From Massilia eburnea (GTDB lineage Bacteria > Pseudomonadota > Gammaproteobacteria > Burkholderiales > Burkholderiaceae_D): a stretch of DNA of 64,000 nt. The position numbers and the translations under genes were made by a program. The stretch's first letter is position 1, and every line of letters starts with the position of its first letter. The notes under the pieces are model-generated. The model was not told the DNA's origin. It was given only the letters and a program-made list of their open reading frames with translations, and searched no databases. Below are positions 18,011-28,215 of this stretch, in pieces. The stretch is from NCBI RefSeq assembly GCF_009720745.1, contig NZ_WNKX01000014.1, forward strand, positions 89,360 through 153,359. The letters are read 5' to 3'.

Positions 18011-19087
18011 TCAGACCATGCGGCCGCAGTTGAAAATGCCAGCCGGATCGAAGGCTGCCTTAAGGCGTTCGTGGATACGCGCAATGGCTGGCGCCAATGG
18101 ATGGAAGGCCCCCGCTCCGGCGCCAAGGTCCGCGCTTTCCACCCGGTAGCGCGTGGCGTGGCCGCCTGCCGCCGCCGCAACGCGCCGGATATCGTCCGCC
18201 ACGCCGCGGTCCACGCGCAGCCAGCGCTGCGCCCCGCCCCACTCGATCAGCTGCTCGCCGCGCATGACCAGTGCGCTCGCAGTGCTGGGTACCGAAAGCC
18301 GCCACATCTCCGCCGCACCGCCTTCCGCGGTGGCAAAAAAATCGGCGCGCTGGTCGCGCAATGCAGACCAGAACGTCGCACCATCATCGACCGCCTCGCC
18401 GCCCATGCGCGCCAGGGCCGCCCTGACCGCCGCCTGTGCGCCGGACAGGCGCACCGTCAGCACGCCGTTGTGCCAGCACGTCGCCGACACCGGCAAGGGC
18501 TGACCTGCCCATTCATTCATGCGCCGCAAGGCTGCGATCTCGTCCAGTTCAAAGCGGATGGTGGCTTCGCAAAACGGCAGCGGCAACACCTTCAGCGATA
18601 CCTGCGTAATGAGGCCCAGCGTGCCGAGGGAACCCGCCAGCAAACGCGAAACATCGTAGCCGGCGACATTCTTCATCACCTGCCCGCCAAAAGACAGCAG
18701 CTCGCCCCGCCCATCCATCAACTGCGCGCCCAGGACGAAATCGCGCACGGCGCCAGCCGATGCACGCCGTGGGCCTGACAGCCCGCTCGCCACCACGCCG
18801 CCGATAGTCGAACCCGCGCCAAAGCGTGGCGGCTCGAACGCAAGCATCTGCCCGTTCTGCGCCAGCAGCGCTTCAATCTCGGACAGCGGCGTGCCGCAGC
18901 GAGCCGTCACCACCAGTTCGCTCGGCTCATATTCGACCACGCCCGCATAGGCGCGCGTGTCGAACACATCGCCCACGACGTTCTGGCCGTACCAGTCCTT
19001 GGTACCGCCGCCGCGCAGCAGCAAACGCATGCCTTCGGCGCCGGCAGCCTGGATGCGGGCGCGGAATTGTTCGAGAATCGCATCCAT
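18011..19087 (-). CDS. glcE: Glycolate oxidase FAD-binding subunit
   Basis: 358 residues of the PCMH-type FAD-binding fold. Features are LLLRGGGTKDWYG near the N-terminus, GAGSTIGGVVASGLSGPRR (FAD pocket) and the C-terminal IFNCGRMV. It is shorter than GlcD and lacks its C-terminal cap, as expected for GlcE. It starts 1 bp after the glcD stop. It is required for glycolate dehydrogenase activity in E. coli. Confidence 0.94.
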   Translation of the reverse strand: MDAILEQFRARIQAAGAEGMRLLLRGGGTKDWYGQNVVGDVFDTRAYAGVVEYEPSELVVTARCGTPLSEIEALLAQNGQMLAFEPPRFGAGSTIGGVVASGLSGPRRASAGAVRDFVLGAQLMDGRGELLSFGGQVMKNVAGYDVSRLLAGSLGTLGLITQVSLKVLPLPFCEATIRFELDEIAALRRMNEWAGQPLPVSATCWHNGVLTVRLSGAQAAVRAALARMGGEAVDDGATFWSALRDQRADFFATAEGGAAEMWRLSVPSTASALVMRGEQLIEWGGAQRWLRVDRGVADDIRRVAAAAGGHATRYRVESADLGAGAGAFHPLAPAIARIHERLKAAFDPAGIFNCGRMV

Positions 19088-19088
19088 C

Positions 19089-20546
19089 TCAGAACCTCGG
19101 CAATCCGGCGAACGGCAAACGGCCCGCGCGCACATGCATCTTGCCGAATTCCGCGCAGCGGTTCAGCGTTGGAATGGCCTTGTTCGGGTTCAGCAGCGAC
19201 AAGGGATCGAAAGCGCGCTTGACGGCGGAAAAGGCCGCCAGCTCGGCATCGGTGAACTGCGCGCACATCGAATCGATCTTCTCGATGCCCACGCCATGTT
19301 CGCCGGTGATGGTGCCGCCCACTTCAACGCACAGCGCCAGGATCTCTGCGCCGAACGCTTCCGCACGCTGCAACTCGTCCGGCTTGTTGGCGTCGAACAG
19401 GATCAGCGGGTGCAGGTTGCCATCGCCCGCATGGAACACATTGGCGCAGCGCAGGCCATACCTGGCCTCCATCTGCTCGATGCCCAGCAGCACGCGCGCC
19501 AGCTGTTTGCGCGGGATGGTGCCGTCCATGCAGTAGTAGTCGGGCGAGATTCGTCCCGCCGCCGGAAAGGCGTTCTTGCGGCCAGACCAGAATTTCAGCC
19601 GTTCCGCCTCGCTGCCCGATACCTGCACCGCGCTCGCGCCGGCGCCCTGCAGCACGGCTGTCATGCGGGCGATTTCTTCTTCCACCTCCTCGGGCGTGCC
19701 GTCAGCCTCGCACAGCAGGATCGCCGCCGCGCCGGTATCGTAGCCGGCGTGCACAAAGGGCTCCACCATGCGCGAGGAGGTACGATCCATCATCTCCATG
19801 CCTGCGGGGATGATGCCGGCTGCGATCACGGCCGCCACCGCGCCGCAGGCCGCACCGATCTCGTTGAAGGAAGCCATGATCACGCGCGCCGTCGCCGGCT
19901 TTGGCACCAGCTTGACGGTCACTTCGGTGACAATGCCCAGCATGCCTTCGGAACCGACGAAGGCCGCCAGCAGGTCCAGTCCCGGGGCATCCAGCGCTTC
20001 GCTGCCCAGTTCCACCACGTCGCCTTCCATGGTCACCATGCGTACACGCAGCACGTTGTGCACCGTCAGGCCGTATTTCAGGCAATGCACGCCGCCCGAG
20101 TTTTCGGCGACATTGCCGCCAATAGTGCAGGCGATTTGCGAGGACGGGTCGGGAGCGTAGTACAGGCCATGCTGCGCGGCCTCTTCGGAAATGGCCAGGT
20201 TGCGCACGCCCGGCTGCACGACTGCCGTGCGCGCATAGGCATCCATGCGCACCACCTGGTTCATGCGCGCAGTGGACAGCACCACGCCATTCTCGATCGG
20301 CATGGCGCCGCCGGACAGCCCGGTGCCGGCCCCGCGCGGCACGATCGGAACATTGAATTCGCGGCAAACCTTCAGCACCGCCAGCACTTGGGCCTCATCG
20401 GCTGGCAAGGCAACCGCCATGGGAAGCTGGCGGTAAGCCGACAGCCCGTCGCATTCATAGGGACGGGTATCTTCCGTTTCGGACAGCACGCTGGAGGGCG
20501 GCAGGGCCGCACGCAGGGCGGCGAGAAAGGCTTGGCTGTTATTCAT
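19089..20546 (-). CDS. glcD: Glycolate oxidase catalytic subunit
   Basis: 485 residues, the FAD-linked oxidase that converts glycolate to glyoxylate. The FAD loop PRGAGTGLSGGAMP, GGNVAENSGGVHC and the C-terminal GTITGEHGVGIEK motif are diagnostic of the GlcD/LDHD family. First gene of the glcDEF operon, with a 104-bp spacer to the divergent adenosyltransferase gene. No glcC-type activator is adjacent. D-lactate dehydrogenase is the nearest alternative, but the E and F partners favour glycolate. Confidence 0.94.
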   Translation of the reverse strand: MNNSQAFLAALRAALPPSSVLSETEDTRPYECDGLSAYRQLPMAVALPADEAQVLAVLKVCREFNVPIVPRGAGTGLSGGAMPIENGVVLSTARMNQVVRMDAYARTAVVQPGVRNLAISEEAAQHGLYYAPDPSSQIACTIGGNVAENSGGVHCLKYGLTVHNVLRVRMVTMEGDVVELGSEALDAPGLDLLAAFVGSEGMLGIVTEVTVKLVPKPATARVIMASFNEIGAACGAVAAVIAAGIIPAGMEMMDRTSSRMVEPFVHAGYDTGAAAILLCEADGTPEEVEEEIARMTAVLQGAGASAVQVSGSEAERLKFWSGRKNAFPAAGRISPDYYCMDGTIPRKQLARVLLGIEQMEARYGLRCANVFHAGDGNLHPLILFDANKPDELQRAEAFGAEILALCVEVGGTITGEHGVGIEKIDSMCAQFTDAELAAFSAVKRAFDPLSLLNPNKAIPTLNRCAEFGKMHVRAGRLPFAGLPRF

Positions 20547-20650
20547 TAAACCATTGTAAGTTTAAATACACCTGCGGCACTGAATTCCCCTCCCAACCAA
20601 TGGTAATTTGTCGTATCCTCCCACAGTTATTGACAAAGTTAGAGGCAGCA

Positions 20651-21205
20651 ATGGGTAATCGACTCTCAAAAATCGCCACCCGCACCGGCGACAAAGGCAC
20701 CACCGGCCTGGGCGACGGCTCGCGCGTGGACAAGGACAATGTGCGCATCCAGGCCATAGGCGAGGTCGATGAGCTGAATTCCAACCTCGGCGTCCTGCTG
20801 GCCGAGCCGCTGCCGGACGACTTGCGCGAAGAGCTGGTCTCGATCCAGCACGACCTGTTCGACCTGGGCGGTGAGCTATGCATCCCCGGCTACCAGATGA
20901 TCAAGGAAGAACATGTGGAGCGCCTGGACGCGCTGCTGGCCAAGTACAACGCCACCCTGCCTGCGCTGACGGAATTCATCCTGCCGGCCGGCTCGCGCGC
21001 CGCTGCCATTTCCCATGTGTGCCGCACCGTATGCCGCCGTGCGGAACGCGCCATCGTCACTCTGGGCAAAGTGGAAACCATCCACGACTTCCCGCGCCAA
21101 TATGTGAACCGCCTGTCGGACCTGCTGTTCGTACTGGCGCGCGTCCTGAACCGCTTCGCCGGCGGCAGCGACGTGCTGTGGCACCACGACCGCAAGCGCG
21201 GCTAA
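20651..21205 (+). CDS. PduO-type cob(I)yrinic acid a,c-diamide adenosyltransferase
   Basis: 184 residues. ATP-binding N-terminus KIATRTGDKGTTGLGDGSRV, then VDELNSNLG, and the helical CRTVCRRAERAIV...YVNRLSDLLFVLAR block (quoted in parts) define the PduO/MMAB family, which makes adenosylcobalamin from reduced corrinoid. ATG at 20651 follows a GAGG ribosome site; the in-frame sequence upstream is not conserved-looking. Its stop overlaps the convergent LysR gene by 4 bp. No cobalamin synthesis genes are nearby, so it may serve salvage. Confidence 0.93.
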   Translation: MGNRLSKIATRTGDKGTTGLGDGSRVDKDNVRIQAIGEVDELNSNLGVLLAEPLPDDLREELVSIQHDLFDLGGELCIPGYQMIKEEHVERLDALLAKYNATLPALTEFILPAGSRAAAISHVCRTVCRRAERAIVTLGKVETIHDFPRQYVNRLSDLLFVLARVLNRFAGGSDVLWHHDRKRG

Positions 21206-22098
21206 AAGCCTGCTTGTCCTGCAAAGCGCTGCTGCAGGTAATCAAGCATGAGCCGCACCCGGTGCGGCAGATAGCGCCGGCTGGGATAGAGCAGGTTCAA
21301 TTCCTGCTCCTGTCCCTGCCAATGAGGCAGCACCCGGCGCAGCTTGCGCTGGACCAGCAAGTCCCGCACCAGCCATTCCGGGCATAAGCCAATGCCGCCA
21401 CCCGCGGCCAATGCGTCGCGGATGGCCAGCGCGTTGTTGACGCGGTAGCGGCCATGCGTGGCGACCGTCACCCATTTCTCCCCGTCCGATAATTCAAGTC
21501 CGTCGCCCATACTCGCCCAGGCAAAGCGGATGTACTCGTGAGACGCCAAGTCACCGGGCGCCTGCGGAACACCATGCGTTTTCAGGTAGCCAGGCGACGC
21601 AACCAGCAGGCGTGGCGAGGCCCCGGCTCGGCGCGCGATGACACTCGGCGGCAGCTCGGGCCCCAGGCGCACTGCAATGTCCACGCCCTCTTCCACCAGG
21701 TCCACCATGCGGTCGTTCAAGATCAGCTCTACTTCAATGGCGGGGTATCGCTTCAGGAAATCCTGCACGAAGGCATTCAAGCAGAATTGGCCAAGGGCGA
21801 CGGGCGCATTGATGCGAAGCAGGCCGCTTGCCGCTGCAGTTTCCCCGCGCGCATCCGCCACCGCGTCGGCATATTCTTCCAGGACGCCACGGGCGCGTTC
21901 GTAAAAGCGGCGCCCCGGCATGGTGGGCGACAAGCTCGACGTGCTGCGCTCCAGCAGGCGCACGCCAAGTTCGTTTTCCAGCGCAGCGACAATTTTGCTG
22001 ATATTCGATTGCGTGGTGCTCTGCTCGCGGGCGACAGCTGACAAGCTGCCCAGTTCGACGGCACGCACGAAGCATCGGAGGGAACGTAAGGTATCCAT
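21202..22098 (-). CDS. LysR-family transcriptional regulator
   Basis: 298 residues with an N-terminal helix-turn-helix (RSLRCFVRAVELGSLSAVAR, QSNISKIVAALE) and a substrate-binding regulatory half of the CrgA/DsdC-like group typical for aromatic or unknown effectors. ATG at 22098 (MDTLRSLRCF) is preferred over an in-frame TTG at 22113. It is divergent from the GDSL esterase gene with about 100 bp between starts, so that esterase is its likely target. The effector is unknown. Confidence 0.9.
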   Translation of the reverse strand: MDTLRSLRCFVRAVELGSLSAVAREQSTTQSNISKIVAALENELGVRLLERSTSSLSPTMPGRRFYERARGVLEEYADAVADARGETAAASGLLRINAPVALGQFCLNAFVQDFLKRYPAIEVELILNDRMVDLVEEGVDIAVRLGPELPPSVIARRAGASPRLLVASPGYLKTHGVPQAPGDLASHEYIRFAWASMGDGLELSDGEKWVTVATHGRYRVNNALAIRDALAAGGGIGLCPEWLVRDLLVQRKLRRVLPHWQGQEQELNLLYPSRRYLPHRVRLMLDYLQQRFAGQAGF

Positions 22099-22200
22099 AG
22101 TTATTCCATTCAAGACTTAACTATAGTCCACTTCGCACTCTTCCAGTCCAATCGAGAATGAATGACGATCTCCATACCCGAATCAATGTGGAGGACCCTC

Positions 22201-23421
22201 ATGAAACGACTCATCTTTTCGCTCGCGGCCATGCTGGCTGCGGGCGCCGTACATGCCACCGATTGGCGCACCACCTGGTATGCCGCACCAATGCCCAGTT
22301 GGGGCGCCGAATTTCCCCTCCCAACCATGATGCCAGCCACCTTTGAAGCACAGACTGTGCGCCAAGTCATACGTACCAGCACCGGTGGCGAGCGGATTCG
22401 CGTCAGCTTTTCGAACCGCTATGGCAAGACGCCGCTCGTGATTGGCGCAGCGCGGGTCGCAATCACGTTTGACGATCCCTCGCGCGCCGCTAGTGCGCGG
22501 CAGGCGGACAGCGGCATGCCACTGACTTTTTCCGGCCAACCCAACATAACGGTTGCAGCGGGACAGGCAGTCACCAGCGATGCCGCGGCGCTGCCGGTGG
22601 CGGCTCGCCAGCGGCTGTCGGTTTCGGCCTGGCTTCCGGAACGAACTCCTTTAAGCACCTTTCATTGGGGCGCACAGCAAACCGCATTTGTGGCGCCAGG
22701 GAACCAGGTCGATTCCATCGGCTTGACCGGTGCGCAGAAGATCACGGGGCGCGCATTCCTGAGTGCAGTGCAGGTGGACGGTCCGGGGCGCCGCACCATT
22801 GTTACCCTGGGCGACTCGATCACCGACGGCAACGGCTCCACACCGGACCGCAACCGCCGCTGGCCGGACCAGTTGGCCGAGCACTTGGCGGATGTCGCCA
22901 TCGTGAACGCCGGGATCTCCGGAGCGCGGCTGCTGGCGGATGGCATGGGCGAAAAAGCCATGGCGCGCTTTGAGCAAGATGTCCTGTCACAGCCTGGCGT
23001 CGATACGGTCATCGTCCTGCTCGGAATCAACGATATCGGCTGGCCCGGCAGCGCATTCGCCGCAGACGAAGCGCCCGCGGCTACTTCGGCGATGATTGCA
23101 GGCTTTCGCAGCTTGATTGCCGCGGCACATGGGCGGCAGGTCCGCATCGCGGGCGGCACCTTGCTTCCTTTCGAAGGCGCCCTTCAAGGTACGCCTTACT
23201 CCGGCCACTATTCCCCGTCAAAGGACAAAGTACGCCGCGAATTGAACGAATGGATCCGAAGCAGCGGAGAATTCGATGCCGTGATTGATTTCGATCTCCT
23301 GCTGCGCGACCCCGATCACCCATCGCGCCTGCGCCGCGACTTCGACTCTGGCGACCATCTGCACCCAGGGGATGCCGGCTACGCGGAAATGGCAAGGGCT
23401 GCCGCGCTAATTGCCAAGTAG
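22201..23421 (+). CDS. Secreted SGNH/GDSL-family esterase
   Basis: 406 residues with a signal peptide (MKRLIFSLAAMLAAGAVHA, cleavage before TDWRTTW). A jelly-roll-like N-terminal half precedes the SGNH hydrolase domain. Block I is VTLGDSITDGNGS (nucleophile Ser), block III is LLGINDIGWPG and the catalytic Asp-His lie in SGDHLHPGDAGY. This two-part layout is found in carbohydrate or lipid esterases of the SGNH_hydro group; the substrate is not predictable. ATG at 22201 is chosen because the signal peptide begins there. It is divergent from a LysR regulator, and its last 15 bp overlap the M48 protease gene on the opposite strand. Confidence 0.9.
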   Translation: MKRLIFSLAAMLAAGAVHATDWRTTWYAAPMPSWGAEFPLPTMMPATFEAQTVRQVIRTSTGGERIRVSFSNRYGKTPLVIGAARVAITFDDPSRAASARQADSGMPLTFSGQPNITVAAGQAVTSDAAALPVAARQRLSVSAWLPERTPLSTFHWGAQQTAFVAPGNQVDSIGLTGAQKITGRAFLSAVQVDGPGRRTIVTLGDSITDGNGSTPDRNRRWPDQLAEHLADVAIVNAGISGARLLADGMGEKAMARFEQDVLSQPGVDTVIVLLGINDIGWPGSAFAADEAPAATSAMIAGFRSLIAAAHGRQVRIAGGTLLPFEGALQGTPYSGHYSPSKDKVRRELNEWIRSSGEFDAVIDFDLLLRDPDHPSRLRRDFDSGDHLHPGDAGYAEMARAAALIAK

Positions 23422-24138
23422 CCGCGACATGCCTTTGGCTAAACTGAGGCGCGTCGCGCCGCTGGGGTGGCTCGCAAGCAAGGTTGGCCCTGCGGAATCC
23501 TCCGCGAGTTTGGCGTAGAAGCGCAGCATGGCCGAACAGGGCCAGCCTGCGCGAAACGCCATCAGCATCCCAAGCTGGTCGGCCTCGCGTTCCTGGATCG
23601 CCGATAGCTTGGACAGGCGTAATTGGAGCGGGATGTCGGACGCCAGCCGTTCGTCGACCACTTCGAGCGGCAAGTCGCGATGGCTGTCCAGCAGCGCTTC
23701 GGACAAGGTTTCGCGCTCATGCTCCGCGACGATGTGGGCGATTTCATGGGCCAGCAGGACTGCCAATTCGCCATCGTCAAGCTTGAGGCGTGCGACAAAC
23801 GACCTTCCGAGGAGCAGTTTTCCGCCAGCCTGGCTTTCCGCTTCGACGCCCGGATCGCCAGTGACGTGGATTTCCCACTGCCATCCTGCGGCTTCGGGCT
23901 TGAGCGTCGTGGCAACGCGGATCAAGCCGTTGGCAATGCGCTGTACGCGGGCAAGAAGCACACGGTCGCGGTCAAGCTGGCCGGCAGCGGCGAGCGACAC
24001 CGTCTGCTCGATATAATGCTCCTCGGAGAGCTGCCCTACTTCTTGCGCCGAAAAGCGCAGTTCTTGCCAGCGGCCGGAGTCGGGCACTTGCGCAGCCGCT
24101 TGCACTGCAACCAGGAAAAGGAGCGATAGAAGACGCAT
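23407..24138 (-). CDS. Secreted M48-family metalloprotease
   Basis: 243 residues, signal peptide at residues 1-16 (LLSLLFLVAVQAAAQ). The zinc motif HEIAH sits in LLAHEIAHIVAEHE and the third ligand region is SAIQEREADQLGM, giving the HExxH...E set of Oma1/BepA/HtpX-like peptidases. BepA-like TPR repeats are absent and the protein is shorter than BepA, so it is a minimal periplasmic M48 enzyme of unknown target, perhaps envelope quality control. It is convergent and overlapping by 15 bp with the GDSL esterase gene. Confidence 0.88.
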   Translation of the reverse strand: MRLLSLLFLVAVQAAAQVPDSGRWQELRFSAQEVGQLSEEHYIEQTVSLAAAGQLDRDRVLLARVQRIANGLIRVATTLKPEAAGWQWEIHVTGDPGVEAESQAGGKLLLGRSFVARLKLDDGELAVLLAHEIAHIVAEHERETLSEALLDSHRDLPLEVVDERLASDIPLQLRLSKLSAIQEREADQLGMLMAFRAGWPCSAMLRFYAKLAEDSAGPTLLASHPSGATRLSLAKGMSRLLGN

Positions 24139-24203
24139 TCGAGGCTCCGATTGACATAAACTATTTATACCAATGTAGGCGACGCGGGGAACACAAACAA
24201 GAT

Positions 24204-24299
24204 ATGAGAAAAATGATTGCGTTCGCAGCGAGCATCATGATTGCGGCTCATGCTGCGGCACCTTATCCCGCGGATCACTTCGAATCGCCGCTCTGCTAA
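24204..24299 (+). CDS. Possible small secreted peptide (31 aa)
   Basis: An open frame of 31 codons, MRKMIAFAASIMIAAHAAA followed by YPADHFESPLC and TAA. The first part looks like a signal peptide (two basic residues, hydrophobic core, AHA-AA cleavage region) and the mature piece would be about 12 residues ending in Cys. It sits 9 bp before a secreted protein gene that also starts MRK, so it could be a leader or a fossil duplicate of that signal peptide. No good ribosome site is visible, so coding status is uncertain. Confidence 0.3.
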   Translation: MRKMIAFAASIMIAAHAAAPYPADHFESPLC

Positions 24300-24308
24300 A
24301 CTGCGGAG

Positions 24309-25391
24309 ATGCGAAAAATTCAACAATGCGTTTTTGCCATCGCGCTGGCGTTTGCGGTGGGTGCTGCAGTCGCCGAGGACACGACGCCGAGCGTCGAGGT
24401 GCAGGGCGTGAAAAACCCGGATATGCGGTCATATCGCGCCGTGGTGGCGGGGCTCGATGCATTCGAGGAGCATCATGCGCTGGCGCCTGCGCTGCCGGAA
24501 CTGCGTTTCCGCCTTTCTGCGCGCGGCGGTGCGGACATGCCGGCGGGAGATGCAATCTACCTGCGCATCGTCGGCAACGGCGATCCGATCCCGGTGCCAG
24601 TGGCACAGGACGGCACCTTCACAGTGCCGCGCGTACAAGCGGCAATCGACGATGATGCAGACCTGGTCCTGAACCGCAAGAAAGGCGTTCTGAAAGGCCG
24701 CCCCGAGGTCCGCACGCCGGGCCTGCCGGACAATGTTCGCCGCCTGGGTGATTTGCGGCTGGAGTGCCGGGTGATCGTCGCCATCGCCAAGAAGGAAATG
24801 GGGCTGATGATGAATCTCTTCATCAATACCGTGCTGTTAACACCTAATTGGTGCACTGCCGGTTACGGCAACGAAAAGATCAAATTCCCCTTCCCCAGCC
24901 TGCGCGCACTTGACGACGCCGAAATCGTGGACGGCGACCGCCGCGCTCCCATCAAGGTCAGCGAATTCAGTTTCGAGACCCCGATTGCGGAAGCCGAATG
25001 GTCGAATGATGCGCGCATCGTATTGCACTACGCACCCGATCTGACGCCGGAAGAGAAAGCAGATCCCTGGCTGCAAACCATGTTCGTCGTCGGCACGATG
25101 AATAACCGCGATTTGCGCAGCACGCTGCGTAAATCCGAGGATGGCTTGTACTCGGCCGAACTGGATCTGGACAAGGGTTCGCACTGGCTCAAGGTCGGCA
25201 CGCGCAACCTGGAAGCGATCAGCCTTGGCGCAACCCGGGCCGACCAGCTGCTGGTCGACGGCGCCATCACGCCGCTGACGAAGAAAGGCAAACGTTTGCA
25301 CATCAAAGTGGAAAACGCCGGCCGCTACGCGCTCACGCTGGACGCACGCGACAAGGAAGCGCCGACACTGCGCGTTTCGCGCCTGCCCTGA
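24309..25391 (+). CDS. Secreted protein of unknown function
   Basis: 360 residues with a signal peptide (residues 1-22, FAIALAFAVGAAVAED). The mature protein is beta-rich. The middle segment holds two cysteines (RLECRVIV and TPNWCTAGYG) that could pair. The C-terminal 110 residues read like a carbohydrate-binding or immunoglobulin-like domain (MFVVGTMNNRDLRSTLRKSEDG, then LDKGSHWLKVGT) similar in style to the starch-binding modules attached to pullulanases. No enzyme motif is seen. It is followed by a strong terminator. Confidence 0.7.
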   Translation: MRKIQQCVFAIALAFAVGAAVAEDTTPSVEVQGVKNPDMRSYRAVVAGLDAFEEHHALAPALPELRFRLSARGGADMPAGDAIYLRIVGNGDPIPVPVAQDGTFTVPRVQAAIDDDADLVLNRKKGVLKGRPEVRTPGLPDNVRRLGDLRLECRVIVAIAKKEMGLMMNLFINTVLLTPNWCTAGYGNEKIKFPFPSLRALDDAEIVDGDRRAPIKVSEFSFETPIAEAEWSNDARIVLHYAPDLTPEEKADPWLQTMFVVGTMNNRDLRSTLRKSEDGLYSAELDLDKGSHWLKVGTRNLEAISLGATRADQLLVDGAITPLTKKGKRLHIKVENAGRYALTLDARDKEAPTLRVSRLP

Positions 25392-25413
25392 CTATAAAAG
25401 CCAGGAGCAAAAA

Positions 25414-25435
25414 AAACGGCGCCGCAGCGCCGTTT
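25414..25435. terminator. Bidirectional intrinsic terminator
   Basis: AAACGGCGC and GCGCCGTTT form a perfect 9-bp stem around a CGCA loop. An A-run upstream and a T-rich end downstream make it work on both strands, between the secreted-protein gene (ends 25391) and dxs (ends 25454 on the minus strand). Confidence 0.85.
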
Positions 25436-25453
25436 CTTCACAGGCTCGGAAGA

Positions 25454-27322
25454 TCAGCCGTTGCTGACCACCAGGCGCAGCTCGTCGCCGAAGCGGCCCT
25501 TGATCGAGGCCGCGATGCCGGCAGCATCCAGGCCCACCAGCGCCAGCAGCTTGGCCGGGTCGCCATGGTCGATGAACTTGTCCGGCAGGCCAAGCATCTG
25601 GATCGGCTTGACGATGCCTTCGGCAGCCAGGGCTTCCGCGACGGCTGCGCCGGCGCCGCCCATGATGCAGCCCTCTTCCACCGTCACCAGGTAATCATGG
25701 TCGGCTGCCAGCTGCTTGACCAGCTCCACGTCCAGCGGCTTCACGAAACGCATATTGGCCACGGTGGCGTTGAGCAGTTCGGCTGCGGCCAGCGAAGGCG
25801 CCACCATCGAGCCGAAGGCCAGGATGGCGATCTTCTGGCCCTTGCGGCGGATTTCGCCTTTGCCGATCGGCAGCGAAGTCAGTTCCTGCTCGATGGCCGC
25901 ACCAACGCCGGCGCCGCGCGGATAGCGCACCGCTGCCGGACCTGGGTAGTGGTAGGCCGTGGTCAGCATCTGGCGGCATTCGTTTTCGTCGGACGGCGCC
26001 ATCACCACCATATTCGGGATGCAGCGCAGGTAAGCCAGGTCGTAGTTGCCGGCGTGGGTTGCGCCGTCGGCGCCCACCAGGCCGGCGCGGTCCAGTGCAA
26101 AGGTCACGTCCAGGTCTTGCAGGGCCACGTCGTGGATCAGCTGGTCGTAGCCGCGCTGCAGGAAGGTCGAATAGATCGCCACCACAGGCTTCAGGCCTTC
26201 GCAGGCCAGGCCGGCGCCGAAGGTCACCGAGTGCTGCTCGGCGATGCCGACGTCGAAGTAGCGATCCGGGTATTCCTTATCGAAGCGCACCATGCCCGAA
26301 CCTTCGCGCATGGCCGGCGTGATACCGACCAGGCGCTTGTCGGCCTTCGCCATGTCGCACAGCCAGTCGCCGAATACTTCGGTGTAGGTTTTCTTGGAAG
26401 GCGCCAGCGCAGGCTTGATGCCTTCGGCCGGGTTGAACTTGCCGGTACCGTGGTACAGGATAGGCTCGGCCTCGGCCAGCTTGTAGCCCTGGCCCTTCTT
26501 GGTCACGACGTGCAGGAACTGCGGGCCTTTCAGCTGCTTGATGTTCTGCAGGGTCGGGATCAGGGAATCCAGGTCGTGGCCGTCGATCGGGCCGATATAG
26601 TTGAAGCCCAGTTCTTCGAACATGGTGGCCGGCACCACCATGCCTTTGGCGTGTTCTTCCAGGCGCTTGGCCACTTCCAGCAGCGGCGCAGGCAGCACGG
26701 ACTTGGCGATATCTTTCGACGCCGCGTAGAACTGGCCCGACATCAGGCGCGCCAGGTAGCGGTTCAGCGCGCCGACCGGCGGCGAGATCGACATATCGTT
26801 GTCGTTCAGGATCACCAGCAGGTTGCAGTCCTTCTCCACGCCGGCGTTGTTCAGCGCCTCGAACGCCATGCCGGCGGTCATGGAACCGTCGCCGATCACG
26901 GCGATCGCATGACGCTGCTCGCCCTTGATCTTGGCGCCCATGGCCATGCCCAGCGCAGCGGAAATCGACGTCGACGAGTGGGCCGTGCCAAAGGTGTCGT
27001 ATTCGGACTCCACGCGGCGCGGGAAGCCGGAAATGCCGTTCAGCTGGCGCAGCGTGTGGAATTGCTCGCGGCGGCCGGACAGGATCTTGTGCGAATAGGT
27101 CTGGTGGCCCACGTCCCACACGATGCGGTCCTGCGGCGTGTTGAACACATAATGCAGCGCGACGGTCAGTTCCACTGTGCCCAGGTTGGACGACAAGTGG
27201 CCGCCGGTCTTCGATACAGAGTCGAGCAGGAAGGAGCGCAGTTCTTCAGCCAGTGGCGTCAGCTGGTGGCGGCCGAGCTTGCGCAGGTCCGCAGGGTTGT
27301 TGATGGTCTCAAGCAGTTTCAT
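25454..27322 (-). CDS. dxs: 1-deoxy-D-xylulose-5-phosphate synthase
   Basis: 622 residues. The thiamine diphosphate enzyme that joins pyruvate and glyceraldehyde 3-phosphate, the first step of the non-mevalonate isoprenoid pathway. The TPP site [18 protein letters not shown] with [12 protein letters not shown], the catalytic His in WDVGHQTY and the transketolase middle domain [15 protein letters not shown] are all intact. Last gene of the xseB-ispA-dxs operon, 2 bp after ispA. Confidence 0.97.
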   Translation of the reverse strand: MKLLETINNPADLRKLGRHQLTPLAEELRSFLLDSVSKTGGHLSSNLGTVELTVALHYVFNTPQDRIVWDVGHQTYSHKILSGRREQFHTLRQLNGISGFPRRVESEYDTFGTAHSSTSISAALGMAMGAKIKGEQRHAIAVIGDGSMTAGMAFEALNNAGVEKDCNLLVILNDNDMSISPPVGALNRYLARLMSGQFYAASKDIAKSVLPAPLLEVAKRLEEHAKGMVVPATMFEELGFNYIGPIDGHDLDSLIPTLQNIKQLKGPQFLHVVTKKGQGYKLAEAEPILYHGTGKFNPAEGIKPALAPSKKTYTEVFGDWLCDMAKADKRLVGITPAMREGSGMVRFDKEYPDRYFDVGIAEQHSVTFGAGLACEGLKPVVAIYSTFLQRGYDQLIHDVALQDLDVTFALDRAGLVGADGATHAGNYDLAYLRCIPNMVVMAPSDENECRQMLTTAYHYPGPAAVRYPRGAGVGAAIEQELTSLPIGKGEIRRKGQKIAILAFGSMVAPSLAAAELLNATVANMRFVKPLDVELVKQLAADHDYLVTVEEGCIMGGAGAAVAEALAAEGIVKPIQMLGLPDKFIDHGDPAKLLALVGLDAAGIAASIKGRFGDELRLVVSNG

Positions 27323-27324
27323 TT

Positions 27325-28215
27325 TTAAGCTTTCCTCTGCACGATCAGGTCTGCGAGTTCACGCAGGCGCAGGGCTTGTTCTCCGAATGGCGCCAGTGCG
27401 GCATGCGCATCCTGCCGCAATTTTTCCGCCAGGGCGATCGACGGTTCCAGGCCGAGGATGGAGACGTACGTCGGCTTGTTGTCCGCCGCATCCTTGCCTG
27501 CCGTCTTGCCCAGCGTGGCCGAATCGGCCGTGGCGTCGAGCACATCGTCAACCACCTGGAAGGCCAGGCCAATGGCGCGCGAATATGCGTGCAGCGCCAG
27601 CAGCTCGGCTTCCGTCAAATCCTTGCCTGCCATCGCGCCCAGCACGACGGAGGCGCGCAGCAGCGCACCGGTCTTCAGCTGGTGCATGCGCTCCAGCTGT
27701 TCCAGCGTCAAGCTGATGCCAACGCTATCGAGGTCGATGGCCTGGCCGCCGCACATGCCGGCCGAACCGGCAGCATCGGCCAGCAGGCGCAGCATGGCGA
27801 CCAGGCGTTGCGGCGGCACAGAATCAACACCAGCCAAGACGCCGAAGGCTTGCGCCTGCAGCGCATCGCCCACCAGCAGCGCAGTGGCTTCGTCATAGGC
27901 CACATGCACCGTCGGCTTGCCGCGGCGCAGCTCGTCGTCGTCCATGCAGGGCATGTCGTCATGCACCAGCGAATAGGCGTGGATCATTTCCAAGGCAGCG
28001 GCGGCGCGGCTCAGGGCCTGCGCGTCGGCGCCGAACAGCGCGCCGGCAGCATGCACCAGCAGCGGGCGCACGCGCTTGCCGCCATCGAGTACGGCGTAGC
28101 GCATGGCGGCGTGCAGCTTGGCCGGAACAATGTCTTCGGCAGGCAGGTAGGACGACAAGTCCTGCTCCATGCCGGCCTGGATGGTCTTCATCCAGTCCTG
28201 GAACGATGCGCTCAT
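27325..28215 (-). CDS. ispA: Farnesyl diphosphate synthase
   Basis: 296 residues, short-chain E-prenyl synthase building geranyl and farnesyl diphosphate from the products of the Dxs pathway. First Asp-rich motif in [19 protein letters not shown], second in [18 protein letters not shown] near the N-terminus binds substrate. It overlaps xseB by 4 bp and is followed by dxs, the standard proteobacterial xseB-ispA-dxs arrangement. Confidence 0.96.
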   Translation of the reverse strand: MSASFQDWMKTIQAGMEQDLSSYLPAEDIVPAKLHAAMRYAVLDGGKRVRPLLVHAAGALFGADAQALSRAAAALEMIHAYSLVHDDMPCMDDDELRRGKPTVHVAYDEATALLVGDALQAQAFGVLAGVDSVPPQRLVAMLRLLADAAGSAGMCGGQAIDLDSVGISLTLEQLERMHQLKTGALLRASVVLGAMAGKDLTEAELLALHAYSRAIGLAFQVVDDVLDATADSATLGKTAGKDAADNKPTYVSILGLEPSIALAEKLRQDAHAALAPFGEQALRLRELADLIVQRKA

